From the NCBI GenBank assembly GCA_028693165.1, contig JAQUVX010000001.1, positions 207,907-271,906 of the forward strand: a stretch of DNA of 64,000 nucleotides. The letters run 5' to 3'. Under the pieces are notes generated by a model. The model searched no databases. It had not been told where the DNA came from and worked only from the letters and a program-made list of their open reading frames with translations. The stretch is from Lachnospiraceae bacterium (GTDB taxonomy: Bacteria > Bacillota > Clostridia > Lachnospirales > Lachnospiraceae). A program made the translations under genes and the position numbers. Positions 51,357 to 60,767 of the stretch are shown here, in pieces. Position 1 is the first letter of the stretch. Each line of letters opens with the position of its first letter.

Positions 51357-54122
51357 TTACAAAAGCTGCCCATAATGGTGTACATACGCCTTTTTCATGC
51401 TGGTTGCGAGTGCCATGTACAGCAAAATACAGGGCAGCAGATACGCAAAATAAGCGACAGGCAGTGCTGCAAAGCCAAGCAGCGCACCGAATGGTGTAAA
51501 CGGGATAATCGTTAAAACAGCGATTCCCGTGAAGGTAATCAGTGTGACCGGCGCCGATGCATGACTTTGGATAAACGGCAGCTTCGGCGTGCGGATCATA
51601 TGAATGACCAGCGTCTGACTCCACATGGATTCCACAAACCACCCTGCCTGAAACAGGGCAATATAGCCTGCCTGCATCTGCGCCAACTCTGCGCCGGAAA
51701 AATGCGATGCCAAATCATTGAACAAAACGCCATGCGATACAAAAAACGGGCAGAATACAAAATACATGAACGCGTAGGTTGTCCAGTCAAAAATGGAGCT
51801 GGTTGGCCCAATCCAAAGCATGAAATGTCCCACGGAGGACGGGTCCCATTTACGGGGAACGGTGAGAAATTCCTCATCCACATTATCCCACGGGATCGCC
51901 GTACAGGAGAGGTCGTAAATCAGATTCAGGAAGATCAGCTGAATGCTCATCATCGGCAAAAATGGCAGCAGCGCCGAGGCGGCCAGCACCGAAAACATGT
52001 TTCCAAAGTTGGAGGATGCCGTCATCTTGATGTATTTGATCATGTTGGCGTAGGTCTTGCGGCCCTCGATGATGCCGTGTTCGAGTACCATCAGGTCTTT
52101 TGCCAGCAGAATGATGTCGGCAGACTCCTTGGCGACATCCACCGCCGTGTCCACCGAAATACCAATATCGGCCGATTTCAGCGCCGCCGCGTCATTGATC
52201 CCATCCCCCATAAAGCCGACGGTATGCCCGCCTGCGCGCAGGGCAGAAACAACCCGTGCCTTTTGGTCCGGCGTCAGCTTCGCAAAAACATCGGTGCGTT
52301 CCGCTGCGTTTGCCAGCTCTGCATCGCTCATGATTTCCAAATCCGGGCCGAGCAGCATATTGCGGACCTTTAAGCCCACCTGCTTGCAGATGGTGCGCGT
52401 CACCTTGTCATTGTCACCGGTGAGGATTTTGGTCGTTACACCATGGGCTTTCAGCGCGCAGATGGCATCCGCTGTGGACTCCTTGGGCGGATCAAGAAAA
52501 GCGAGATAGCCGATCAGCACCATGTCACATTCATCTTTTACACCAAACGCTCCCACCGGGGAGGGATTGCTTTTCTGTGCAACCGCCAATACCCGGAAGC
52601 CTTTATCGTTGAGTTCGTCCACCGTTTGCAGAATGCGCCCCCGCAGTTCCTTATCAAGAGGCTGTACCGTTCCGTCACACTCTGCGAATGTGCAGATGGA
52701 CAGCATTTCTTCCACCGCGCCCTTTGTCACCATCTGGGTTTTCCCGGTGTTGTCCTGCACCACAGTCGTCAGACGGCGTCGGGTAAAATCAAAGGGAATT
52801 TCATCCACCTTTACATAATGTTCGGATAAATCGGTCAGCTGCGAATTTGCCGCCTCCTCCTCTTCCGTCCTGTGGATAATTGCCAAATCCATCAGGTTTT
52901 TATAGCCCGTCTGAAAAAAGCTGTTTAAGTAAGCATGGCGCAGAACTCTGGCATCATCCTCACCATTCACATTCAGATGGTATTCCAGCACGACCTTATC
53001 CTGGGTCAGCGTACCTGTTTTGTCGGTACAAAGAATATCGATTGCACCGAAGTTTTGAATGGAATTCAGATTCTTCACAATGGTCTTCTTTTTGCTCATG
53101 GAAACTGCGCCCTTGGCCAGACAGGTGGTCACAATCATGGGAAGCATTTCCGGCGTCAACCCCACCGCCACAGAAATACCAAACAGGAATGCCTCCAGCC
53201 AATCGCCCTTGGTGATGCCGTTGATGACGAACACCAGCGGAACCATCACCATCATAAAGCGAATCAGCACCCACGAAACGGCGTTGACGCCCTTGGTAAA
53301 GCTGGTTTCCACCGCCTCCCCCGCAACGGCCGATGCCATGGAGCCAAACAGCGTGTGGTCGCCTACACAGATCACCACTGCTGCTGCGCTCCCGGAAACG
53401 ACATTGCTGCCCATAAAGGCAATATTGGTGTAGTCCGTCACACTTTCCTGCTGGGCGTTGATGCCTGCCGTTTTTTCGATCGGTTCGCTCTCGCCGGTCA
53501 GACTTGCCTGACTGACAAACAAATCCTTAGCATCCACGATCCGCAAATCCGCCGGGATCATGTCCCCGGCCGACAGATGCACAATATCGCCCACCACCAG
53601 TTCGTCAATGGAAATCCCCGCTTTTTCCTGCTCTTTCCGGGTGACGGTACAGGTGGTGGTAATCATGGCCAACAGCTTTTCCGCCGCATTTCCGCTGCGG
53701 GATTCCTGCACGAAGCGGAGTGTGCCGGAAATCAGCACCATGGTCAGGATGATCAGCACCGTAAGGCAGTCAAAATCCTCCGGTGTACTTCCAAAAAGGG
53801 AGAAACATGGCAGAATCATATCGGTCATAGTGGATACAAATGCAAGGCAGAACAAAATGGCTGTAAACGGGTTGATAAAGGCACCGGTCAGCCGCTTTGC
53901 AAGGGATTTCTTTTTTTCATGGGTCACCTTATTGGTTCCGTATTTACTGCGGCTTTCTGCAACCGCTTCTGCACTCAGCCCAGACAAGGTCGTGTGCAGA
54001 TTTTTGAGAATATCTTTGATCGGGTTGCCTGCCGCAAATTGGATGCGGCGCTTCTGCTCGTCGCGCAAAACTGCTTTTTCCGCAGCCTGACGAACAGCAA
54101 TACGATTTTCTTTCTGATTCAT
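51357..54122 (-). CDS. mgtA: Magnesium-importing P-type ATPase (first copy)
   Basis: A 921-residue type IIIB P-type ATPase that brings Mg2+ into the cell. Visible: actuator motif [14 protein letters not shown], phosphorylation motif [11 protein letters not shown], hinge [15 protein letters not shown], and the MgtA-typical membrane segments [16 protein letters not shown] (M4) and [21 protein letters not shown] (M6). Ten membrane segments are expected. AGGAGG eight bases before the ATG at 54122 sets the start; the frame opens further upstream to 54170. It lies after mgtC and before the 50-residue protein. A related second copy is at 55537-58200. Confidence 0.95.
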   Translation of the reverse strand: MNQKENRIAVRQAAEKAVLRDEQKRRIQFAAGNPIKDILKNLHTTLSGLSAEAVAESRSKYGTNKVTHEKKKSLAKRLTGAFINPFTAILFCLAFVSTMTDMILPCFSLFGSTPEDFDCLTVLIILTMVLISGTLRFVQESRSGNAAEKLLAMITTTCTVTRKEQEKAGISIDELVVGDIVHLSAGDMIPADLRIVDAKDLFVSQASLTGESEPIEKTAGINAQQESVTDYTNIAFMGSNVVSGSAAAVVICVGDHTLFGSMASAVAGEAVETSFTKGVNAVSWVLIRFMMVMVPLVFVINGITKGDWLEAFLFGISVAVGLTPEMLPMIVTTCLAKGAVSMSKKKTIVKNLNSIQNFGAIDILCTDKTGTLTQDKVVLEYHLNVNGEDDARVLRHAYLNSFFQTGYKNLMDLAIIHRTEEEEAANSQLTDLSEHYVKVDEIPFDFTRRRLTTVVQDNTGKTQMVTKGAVEEMLSICTFAECDGTVQPLDKELRGRILQTVDELNDKGFRVLAVAQKSNPSPVGAFGVKDECDMVLIGYLAFLDPPKESTADAICALKAHGVTTKILTGDNDKVTRTICKQVGLKVRNMLLGPDLEIMSDAELANAAERTDVFAKLTPDQKARVVSALRAGGHTVGFMGDGINDAAALKSADIGISVDTAVDVAKESADIILLAKDLMVLEHGIIEGRKTYANMIKYIKMTASSNFGNMFSVLAASALLPFLPMMSIQLIFLNLIYDLSCTAIPWDNVDEEFLTVPRKWDPSSVGHFMLWIGPTSSIFDWTTYAFMYFVFCPFFVSHGVLFNDLASHFSGAELAQMQAGYIALFQAGWFVESMWSQTLVIHMIRTPKLPFIQSHASAPVTLITFTGIAVLTIIPFTPFGALLGFAALPVAYFAYLLPCILLYMALATSMKKAYVHHYGQLL

Positions 54123-54193
54123 TGGTCTTTCCTCCTTGATTGATTCTGTATTTCCGTCGCGATCCTCCATCGGATTCCATATCCATCACCTCC

Positions 54194-54871
54194 CTATAAA
54201 ATTTCCCAGCCAGCACCGAGTACGGCTGCATTTTCCGAAATTTTCCGCACGATACTTTCCAGTGCTGCATTTTTTGCTTTGCCATAGGAAATATAGTCCG
54301 CAAAAATCTCTACTTTTTCCCCGACAATGTCTCCGCTTTCCAGATTTTGCAGGCACAGCGTCTTACAGACACTGCCGTTTACCAACGTCGCACGCACCTC
54401 CATTTCGACCGTTTCCGTGCAGGTGATCGAAATACGATAGCGTTTTTCCTCTTCCTCCCGCTCGAATACCGGGTGAATGTGGATAGCCAGCGGGCGCAGT
54501 AACAAATTTGACAGAATCAAAATAGCGGTGGCGGATATGGAAAAGGCATATTTTCCTGTGCTGGCCAGCACGCCAATGGCCGCCGTGCACCACAGAGTCG
54601 CCGCTGTGTTGATCCCGCGTACCGTGGGACCATCCTTAAAAATAACGCCGCTGCACAGAAATCCGACCCCCGTAACGATGCTGCTGGCCATCCGAAAAAT
54701 CTCGGTTGACCCGTAAAGCATGGGAAACAAGGTGAAAAAACTGGTTCCTATGCAAATCAGCACATTGATGCGGATGCCTGCCTGGTGCCCCGTCAGCTGC
54801 CGTTCCAGTCCGATGAAAAAGCCAAGTAACAGAGAAACCACAATACGGCAAATGTATTCGGTGTATCCCAT
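54194..54871 (-). CDS. mgtC: MgtC/SapB-family membrane protein
   Basis: A 225-residue protein with an N-terminal MgtC domain of about four or five membrane segments (RIVVSLLLGFFIGLERQLTGHQAGIRINVLICIGTSFFTL, GVGFLCSGVIFKDGPTVRGINTAATLWCTAAIGVLA) and a soluble ACT-like C-terminal part (about 145-225). MgtC proteins support growth at low Mg2+ and act on the F-ATPase in Salmonella. GGAG nine bases upstream supports the ATG at 54871. It has its own promoter with wHTH-type repeats. Confidence 0.93.
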   Translation of the reverse strand: MGYTEYICRIVVSLLLGFFIGLERQLTGHQAGIRINVLICIGTSFFTLFPMLYGSTEIFRMASSIVTGVGFLCSGVIFKDGPTVRGINTAATLWCTAAIGVLASTGKYAFSISATAILILSNLLLRPLAIHIHPVFEREEEEKRYRISITCTETVEMEVRATLVNGSVCKTLCLQNLESGDIVGEKVEIFADYISYGKAKNAALESIVRKISENAAVLGAGWEIL

Positions 54872-54902
54872 TTTTCTCACTCCTTTCCGTAAGCTCCTGT
54901 AC

Positions 54903-54961
54903 AGTATAAAAAATTTACAGGAAAAATCCTATGGCCAAACCCTTGCGATTTTCTTGCGATT
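54903..54961 (-). promoter_or_regulatory. mgtC-mgtA promoter with tandem activator boxes
   Basis: On the minus strand two copies of AATCGCAAG (54953-54961 and 54942-54950, 11-bp period) are followed after 33 bp by TATACT (54903-54908), with no good -35. Tandem direct repeats one helical turn apart upstream of a weak -35 are the usual binding layout of OmpR/PhoB-type winged helices. A similar pair lies upstream of the second mgtA gene. Confidence 0.6.
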
Positions 54962-55016
54962 GGGCAAGAAAAAACAGGCTGAAAGTTTTGCCTTTCCTCC
55001 TGCTCCACCACTGTTT

Positions 55017-55520
55017 TCACAGCGCGTCATTAAATTTATAGCCAATGCCCCAGATGGTCAAAATATACTCCGGCGCATCGGGGTTCGGTTCGATTTTCTT
55101 CCGCAGCTTGCGGATAAATGCCATCATATTGCTGTCCGCCAAAAGGAAATCCTCTTCCCATACAGCCCGGTAAATCTGTTCTTTGGTAAATACCTCGCCC
55201 CGGTTCTGCGCCAGAAAATAGAGAATATCAAATTCTTTCGGCGTCAGGCCCACATCCTGACCGCCACGTAAAACCCGGCGGCTTTTGCGCTGTATTTCCA
55301 GCTCCCCAACCTTAATTCTGTCGCCTGCAGTGTTGGCGATTGCATCCACATCTTCGGCGGCTCCAAGCAGCAGGGTGGTCACGCTGCCAGTCATTAAATC
55401 ACACAGACCACAGCGCAGCTCCTCGCCGCTGTCCCCCTCCGGCGGATCCTGTTCCAGCTTTTCCAGCAGCCACACTGCAAGGGTGGAATCCATTGGGATG
55501 AAACTGATTTTTTTCTTCAA
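55017..55520 (-). CDS. Receiver-less winged-helix (OmpR/PhoB-type) regulator of the magnesium locus
   Basis: A 167-residue protein. The C-terminal part (about 70-165) is a PhoB-type winged helix (LTPKEFDILYFLAQNRGEVFTKEQIYRAVWEEDF, SNMMAFIRKLRKKIEPNPDAPEYILTIWGIGYKF). The N-terminal 70 residues are not a receiver: the phospho-Asp and the DD/K pattern are missing. The start is TTG at 55520, with AAGGGGGG seven bases upstream; the frame to 55580 lies inside the upstream mgtA. It follows mgtA by 16 bp and is probably co-transcribed. It is the obvious ligand for the tandem repeats upstream of both Mg transcripts; how it senses Mg2+ is unknown. Confidence 0.82.
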   Translation of the reverse strand: MKKKISFIPMDSTLAVWLLEKLEQDPPEGDSGEELRCGLCDLMTGSVTTLLLGAAEDVDAIANTAGDRIKVGELEIQRKSRRVLRGGQDVGLTPKEFDILYFLAQNRGEVFTKEQIYRAVWEEDFLLADSNMMAFIRKLRKKIEPNPDAPEYILTIWGIGYKFNDAL

Positions 55521-55536
55521 TTGGATTTCCCCCCTT

Positions 55537-58200
55537 CTAAATAAGCTCCTGATAGTGTCGCTGATAGATTCGCTTTGCAACGGTGGTCAGCAACATATAA
55601 CAAACTACCGTCAGCAGCAGGTAAGCAAAATACCAAAGCGGCAGATGGGTCAAGCCCAGCAGCCCGGCTGTTTTTGTAAAGGTAAGACAGGTAAATGCAG
55701 CCACGCCCAGCATGGTAATGAGGAAAACCGGTACGGACGCCCTGCTTTGCACAAATGCGATTTTTTTGGTGCGCAGCAAATGAAGAATCAGCACCTGGGA
55801 CCACATGGATTCCAAAAACCAGCCGGTTTGAAACAGCGCAATATAGCGCAGCTGCATGGCGGGGTCGGTAAGCTGGGTATAAATGATCCCACCGCATAGC
55901 CCCGGACATAATACAAAATACAAAAACAAAAAGGTCAGAAGGTCAAAAATGGAGCTGATCGGCCCAAAAGACAGCATAAACCGCCCCAGAGTTTTGCCTG
56001 TCCATTCCCGCGGTGCAAGAGTTTCCTCCTCATCCACATTGTCCCAGGGCAGCACGATGCAGAGAACGTCATACAGCAGATTCAGCAAAAGAATCTGAAT
56101 CGCCGTTATTGGCAGGAACGGAAGAACGGCGCTGGCACAGACAATAGACAAAATATTTCCAAAATTGGAGCTGGCCGTAATTTTGATATATTTGAGCATA
56201 TTGGTAAAGGTCTTGCGGCCCTCCAAAATCCCCTGCTCCAAAATGTTCAAATCTTTTTGCAGCAGAACAACATCCGCAATGTCTTTGGCTGCATCCACGG
56301 CGGTATCCACGGAAATCCCGACATCGGCCTCGCCGAGTGCCGGAATATCGTTGATGCCATCCCCTAAAAAACCGACCGTATGCCCATTTTCATGCAGGGC
56401 AGACAGGATGCGTACCTTTTGTTCGGGGGTCAGTTCGGCAAACACATTGGTCTTTTCGACCGCAACCCGAAACTGCTGCACCGTCAAAGCATTCATCTGC
56501 GCCCCGGTCATCAGGTTGGACGAATCGATCCCAACGCGGCGGCAGATGGAAACGGCGATTTGCGCCTGGTCTCCGGTCAGAATTTTCGGTGTCACCCGCA
56601 GACGGTTCAATGCGGCAATTGACTGTTTTGCCGTTTTTTTCGGCGCGTCAAAAAAGGCGAGGTAGCCCACTAAAACCAGATTGGTTTCATCCTCCGGCGC
56701 TAAGGCCCGCCTGCATCCCAGCTCCTTTTGCGCCACGGCAATGACCTTCATGCCGTCATCCAGCATTTCATCCACCACCGATGCAACGCTTTCCATACCG
56801 CTTTCCTCGATGGGCAGCGTCCTCCCCTGATATTCAATAAAACGGCATCGGGAAACCACCTGCCCGATGTCCCCTTTCAGAATCAGACGGCAATTTCCCT
56901 CCTCGTCCGTTACCAGCGTGCTGACGTATTTTCGGGTATAGTCGAAGGGAATTTCATCTGCTTTTTGAAAACGCGTTTGCAGCTGCGCAAACTGCGCCTC
57001 CTTCCCTGGCATGGTTTTGCAGGCCAGAATCGCGTTGTCGATTGGATTTCGGACACCGGAATGGCAGGAGCTGTTCAAAAAGGCAAGCTCCAGCGTCTTC
57101 TCACTTTCATTGCCCAGCACGTCCATATAATACTCCAGCAGAATGCTCTCGTTGGTCAGCGTGCCAGTCTTATCCATGCACAGAACATCCATACTGCCAA
57201 ACCCCTGCATGGCATTGATATTTTTGATGATGGTCTGTTTTTTGGACATGGCAAGGCTGCCCTTGGCAAGACAGGTGGTAATCACCATGGGCAGCATTTC
57301 CGGTGTCAGCCCGACTGCAACGGAAAGCGCAAACACAAAGGACTCCAGCCAATTTCCTTTTGTCAGCCCGGACACAAGGAACACGACCGGAACCAAAACC
57401 GCCATAAAACGGATCATGACCCACGCAATGGAATTGGCCCCCCTCTGAAAAGAGCTGCCGCCATCGGTGTCCGGCACGACGAAGTTTCCATACAGGGCTT
57501 CATTTCCAACTGCCAGGACAATCCCGGTCCCTTTTCCGCTAATCACCGTCGTTGCCATAAACGCAAGGTTGGAAAGCTGGGTCAAAGACTCCTGATCATC
57601 ATAGCTTCTGCGCTCACTGTTTTTTTCAAGGATGGCGCTTTCCCCGGTAATGGCTGCCTGTGACACAAACAGGTCTGTCGTTTGAATCAGCCGCAAATCG
57701 GCCGGGATACGATCGCCCGCCGACAGAAGCACCAGATCGCCAACCACCAGCTCCTCAGCGGGAATCTCAGTAAGGACCCCGCCGCGTTTTACCGTGACGC
57801 TGGCGTGTACCAGCTGGTTTAGCCGGTCTGCTGCAGTCTTTGCCCGCAGTTCCTGTAGTAACCGAATCGTTCCGCTAATCAAAATCATGGTGCAGATAAT
57901 CACAAAGGTCGTAATATTGCGGGTGAAATTGGAGGCCAAAAACACATCCGTAATGAGAGATACCAGCGCAAGGACGAAGAGAATCAAGGTAAACGGATTG
58001 ATAAATGCCCTTCGCAACCGGTAAAAAAGCGTATCGGTTTTGCGGCCTGCAATCTGATTCTTCCCATACGTTTCCCGCATGGCATCCACCAGCTCCGATG
58101 ACAGTCCGTCCGGGGTCGTCGAAAGGTCGTGATAGAGTTCCGATGTCTCCCGGTATGCATATTGTTTCATACGTCCATCCAGTAACGTTGCCTTGGACAC
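55537..58200 (-). CDS. mgtA: Magnesium-importing P-type ATPase (second copy)
   Basis: An 887-residue type IIIB P-type ATPase: AITGESAILEKN, CMDKTGTLTNE, LGDGINDIPALGEAD, PEMLPMVITTCLAKGS and [22 protein letters not shown] mirror the first copy, and the two proteins can be aligned throughout. The likely start is GTG at 58200 with GGAGGGG upstream; the ATG at 58239 would put the ribosome site inside the gene. It is the first gene of the locus and is followed by the winged-helix regulator. Sequence differences between the copies suggest an old duplication rather than a recent one. Confidence 0.92.
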   Translation of the reverse strand: MSKATLLDGRMKQYAYRETSELYHDLSTTPDGLSSELVDAMRETYGKNQIAGRKTDTLFYRLRRAFINPFTLILFVLALVSLITDVFLASNFTRNITTFVIICTMILISGTIRLLQELRAKTAADRLNQLVHASVTVKRGGVLTEIPAEELVVGDLVLLSAGDRIPADLRLIQTTDLFVSQAAITGESAILEKNSERRSYDDQESLTQLSNLAFMATTVISGKGTGIVLAVGNEALYGNFVVPDTDGGSSFQRGANSIAWVMIRFMAVLVPVVFLVSGLTKGNWLESFVFALSVAVGLTPEMLPMVITTCLAKGSLAMSKKQTIIKNINAMQGFGSMDVLCMDKTGTLTNESILLEYYMDVLGNESEKTLELAFLNSSCHSGVRNPIDNAILACKTMPGKEAQFAQLQTRFQKADEIPFDYTRKYVSTLVTDEEGNCRLILKGDIGQVVSRCRFIEYQGRTLPIEESGMESVASVVDEMLDDGMKVIAVAQKELGCRRALAPEDETNLVLVGYLAFFDAPKKTAKQSIAALNRLRVTPKILTGDQAQIAVSICRRVGIDSSNLMTGAQMNALTVQQFRVAVEKTNVFAELTPEQKVRILSALHENGHTVGFLGDGINDIPALGEADVGISVDTAVDAAKDIADVVLLQKDLNILEQGILEGRKTFTNMLKYIKITASSNFGNILSIVCASAVLPFLPITAIQILLLNLLYDVLCIVLPWDNVDEEETLAPREWTGKTLGRFMLSFGPISSIFDLLTFLFLYFVLCPGLCGGIIYTQLTDPAMQLRYIALFQTGWFLESMWSQVLILHLLRTKKIAFVQSRASVPVFLITMLGVAAFTCLTFTKTAGLLGLTHLPLWYFAYLLLTVVCYMLLTTVAKRIYQRHYQELI

Positions 58201-58259
58201 AACAGCCCCTCCTTTCAAAAACGCCAGATCACGATCCACGCTTTCAGCGCTTGACGCTC

Positions 58260-58330
58260 ATTATATCACGATTTTAGCACACAGGAGCAAATTTTGTCCC
58301 CCATAGAATTCTTGCTTTTTCCTTGCGATT
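58260..58330 (-). promoter_or_regulatory. Promoter of the second mgtA gene with tandem activator boxes
   Basis: Minus-strand AATCGCAAG (58322-58330) and the weaker AAAAGCAAG (58311-58319) have the same 11-bp period as the boxes upstream of mgtC. TATAAT follows at 58260-58265, 45 bp away, without a good -35. The distance differs from the mgtC site by 12 bp, about one helical turn. Confidence 0.55.
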
Positions 58331-58346
58331 GTTCTTCTATCCGGTC

Positions 58347-58721
58347 TTACTGCTGCTTCAGCCCTTTACAGATCGGAATCAGCATCAGCAAAACGATGAT
58401 CCCAACCAGACCAATCAGGATACCCGGCACCAGGTTTCCCCACACCATCGTCATGCACATCCCCACGCCAAGGCCAAGCGCTCCAACGATCGCCACAGCA
58501 GCAGTAAGAAGCACCCTGCTCGTAATTCTAACCGGTTCTTTCTGCTCCATTTTTCTCCAGACAATTACGGTCATCAGTGCGATCAAAAGACCAAAACATC
58601 CCATAATGACCCCCGGACGAAATGCATTCCACTCCGGCAGCATCGCCATACACATTCCCAGTGCAAAAAACACGCCGCTGACCGTTCCCATTACCAATGC
58701 CACAAAATTACTCTTTTTCAT
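58347..58721 (-). CDS. Small four-span membrane protein, function unknown
   Basis: A 124-residue hydrophobic protein with four predicted membrane segments arranged as two similar pairs (ALVMGTVSGVFFALGMCMAML, VIMGCFGLLIALMTVIVW; LLTAAVAIVGALGLGVGMCMTMVW, ILIGLVGIIVLLMLIPI). The repeated GMCMAM/GMCMTM motif in segments 1 and 3 suggests internal duplication. No family name is given. It overlaps the upstream 81-residue gene (ATGA), so both are translated together under the two-component system encoded upstream. Confidence 0.75.
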   Translation of the reverse strand: MKKSNFVALVMGTVSGVFFALGMCMAMLPEWNAFRPGVIMGCFGLLIALMTVIVWRKMEQKEPVRITSRVLLTAAVAIVGALGLGVGMCMTMVWGNLVPGILIGLVGIIVLLMLIPICKGLKQQ

Positions 58722-58963
58722 GATTTTATACCTCTTTCCATGTTCTGCCGATTGACCTGTTCCTGTCTTTCCTTTGCCTCCTCTGCGAGACGCGTTCTGG
58801 CCTCTGCCACGGTTTCGCCTTCTCTTGTCAGGTACTGATCCACAAACGCATCTGCGACTTTGTTGTATCCGCCAACTACTGTTTCTTCGATCTTGTTGTA
58901 CCCTCCAGCCATGTACTCTGCAATTTTCCGGTTTGCAGCAACCAGTTTCGATTTCGCCACCAT
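58718..58963 (-). CDS. Small soluble helical protein with tandem repeats, function unknown
   Basis: An 81-residue charged protein. It contains imperfect repeats IAEYMAGGYNKIEETVVGGYNKVADAFVDQYL, in which GGYNK occurs twice 11 residues apart, followed by a Glu/Arg-rich helix. No signal peptide or membrane segment. GGAGG seven bases before the ATG. Co-translated with the membrane protein downstream. I do not recognise a function. Confidence 0.72.
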   Translation of the reverse strand: MVAKSKLVAANRKIAEYMAGGYNKIEETVVGGYNKVADAFVDQYLTREGETVAEARTRLAEEAKERQEQVNRQNMERGIKS

Positions 58964-59099
58964 TTACTTACCTCCATATGTTTGATTGATTTCGATTCCC
59001 TGTATCGGAATGTACCTATAGGATACCGGTTCAACATTTGAATTGTGTTGATGTTTTGTTTCCATATTATTAATTCCGTCCAAACGATCGTTTTGTTTT

Positions 59100-59642
59100 T
59101 TATACCAGAAGGTTATGTCCTTTTTCACAGATTTCATGGATCTCCTCTCTCTTCTCTTTGATCAGCGGGTCCAATTCCTGTGATTTTCTTGCTGCGATGT
59201 TCCGATATACAAAATAAGGCAGCACCCATCCGGCAAATCCAGGAACTGCTAATGCGATACACAGCAGGGGAAGCGGCGGCTCCTGGGTAATCGCGAAGGT
59301 GGAGCCTGCCATAAATGCAGTCCCCACGATTCCAAGAATCAGGGCAATCATAGTGGCAGCGTCCGTTTTGGATGCCTCCAAAGAACTGATTTGATTAAGA
59401 CAATCCTCCAAATATCTCTGTAGTCTGGTAAGCTCTGCTTTATTCATGATTTTCCGGTCCCGTTTCAGACGGATCATGGATTTCCCTTTTCTTTCACCTG
59501 CTGCTGGCTGCTGTCTCTTATCCATCTCCCAGCCAAGGTTCTCATATCCGTCCAGATAAAAAGATAGCTGGCTGTTGTCCACAACCAGTTCTTTATATTC
59601 ATAGCCGATATATTCACGGCCTGTCTCATTTAATTCACTCAT
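59100..59642 (-). CDS. Two-span membrane protein with coiled coil, function unknown
   Basis: A 180-residue protein. Residues 1-65 are soluble (IGYEYKELVVDNSQLSFYLDGYENLGWEMDKR, a DUF-like fold with strands and helices), 70-95 form a coiled coil, and 95-155 hold two membrane segments (MIALILGIVGTAFMAGSTFAI, LLCIALAVPGFAGWVLPYFVY), followed by a charged tail. It starts 3 bp after the histidine kinase stop and belongs to that operon. No function assigned. Confidence 0.75.
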   Translation of the reverse strand: MSELNETGREYIGYEYKELVVDNSQLSFYLDGYENLGWEMDKRQQPAAGERKGKSMIRLKRDRKIMNKAELTRLQRYLEDCLNQISSLEASKTDAATMIALILGIVGTAFMAGSTFAITQEPPLPLLCIALAVPGFAGWVLPYFVYRNIAARKSQELDPLIKEKREEIHEICEKGHNLLV

Positions 59643-59645
59643 AGT

Positions 59646-60743
59646 TTAACGCATTTCCTTTCCATTCTTTGCCACGTTCGGCAGCGTCACAAGAAACGTG
59701 GACCCCACCCCCACTTCACTTGTTATCGTAATATCGCCGTCCGACAACTGCAGGACGCGAAGCACCAATGCCATTCCAAGACCATTTCCCTCTGTCGCAT
59801 GGCTGGTATCTCCCTGATAAAATTGATCAAAGATATGGTTGATCGTAGTCTGATCCATCCCGCAGCCTGTATCGGATACATAAAATTTCACGTGCTGTTC
59901 ATCGGATACCTCTTTTATGGTAATGGTTCCGCCTGGATTCGTAAACTTCACTGCATTGCTGAGCAGATTGTTCCATACAAGTTCTAAAAGACTTGGATCT
60001 GCGTCAACGTAAGCCCGCTCCTCCACGTCAATCTCCAGTTCGATCTGCTTCGCCTCCCATTTTTCTTCAAACTGCACAACACAGTTGCAGAATTGTTCAC
60101 AGACATCATAGATTTCCCGCTCCGGCTGTATCGTCTGTTTCTCCAGACGGTTCATTTTCAGGATATTGGTGATCAGATCCGACATTTTTCTTGTGTAGGC
60201 AAGCATCGTCCGCAGCGATTCCTGCTGCTCCTCAGATAAGTCCCCTTTGCTCAGCAGCAATTGTGCATGATTGGAAATAACGGACAGCGGCGTCTGCATC
60301 TCATGGGAAACATTGGAGAAAAAATCCGTTTTCAATGTCTCCACACTGCCAAGCTCCTCCACCATCTTGTTGAAATCCATAATCATAACATCAAGATAAT
60401 CCATGTTTTCAGAGGTGTGTAATGGTGGCACGTATACCGAAAAATCCCCATGCGCCACCGCATCCGTTGCTTTTGCCAGCTCCTTCATGGGTATTTCATA
60501 GGCTTTCCGGATCTGCCATGCGGTAAAAAGCGTGAAGCCACTGGCAATCAGAATCCAGTAGCAAATCACAATCGTTGTTTGCGCCACACCGCTGAGGCCA
60601 CGGCCCCAAACATTTTCATGAAAAAATATGATAATCCCCGTATGAATGCCGCCGACCAGCAATATGACGAAAAACGTTACAAGGAAAATCGCCACTGGAA
60701 AATGTGAATTTCTTACCCCTTTTCTTTTCATTTTGATATCCAT
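59646..60743 (-). CDS. Sensor histidine kinase with short extracellular loop
   Basis: A 365-residue kinase. Two membrane segments (about 17-38 and 54-75) enclose a loop of only some 15 residues, as in intramembrane-sensing envelope-stress kinases. Then HAMP (about 75-130), HisKA with phospho-His in FFSNVSHEMQTPLSVISNH, and HATPase (NNLLSNAVKFTN, VSDTGCGM, GNGLGMALV). Follows its response regulator gene by 24 bp. Signal unknown; envelope stress is plausible from the architecture. Confidence 0.92.
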   Translation of the reverse strand: MDIKMKRKGVRNSHFPVAIFLVTFFVILLVGGIHTGIIIFFHENVWGRGLSGVAQTTIVICYWILIASGFTLFTAWQIRKAYEIPMKELAKATDAVAHGDFSVYVPPLHTSENMDYLDVMIMDFNKMVEELGSVETLKTDFFSNVSHEMQTPLSVISNHAQLLLSKGDLSEEQQESLRTMLAYTRKMSDLITNILKMNRLEKQTIQPEREIYDVCEQFCNCVVQFEEKWEAKQIELEIDVEERAYVDADPSLLELVWNNLLSNAVKFTNPGGTITIKEVSDEQHVKFYVSDTGCGMDQTTINHIFDQFYQGDTSHATEGNGLGMALVLRVLQLSDGDITITSEVGVGSTFLVTLPNVAKNGKEMR

Positions 60744-60767
60744 TCCTCTCCATTACACCTTTATGTC

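Noticed and set aside
52935-54143. 402-codon plus-strand frame opposite mgtA
   Set aside because: His- and Arg-rich shadow of the mgtA coding strand; no ribosome site or family match.
54872-55016. Terminator between the winged-helix regulator and mgtC
   Set aside because: AGGC/GCCT with a following T-run is only a 4-bp stem; too weak to call.
58201-58346. Possible M-box (Mg riboswitch) upstream of the second mgtA gene
   Set aside because: The leader from the predicted -10 to the start codon is only about 60 nt, too short for an M-box, and no conserved M-box helices are visible.
59082-59093. Palindrome AAACGATCGTTT after the 180-residue gene
   Set aside because: Perfect but only 12 bp and isolated; no second copy or promoter relation was found to support an operator.
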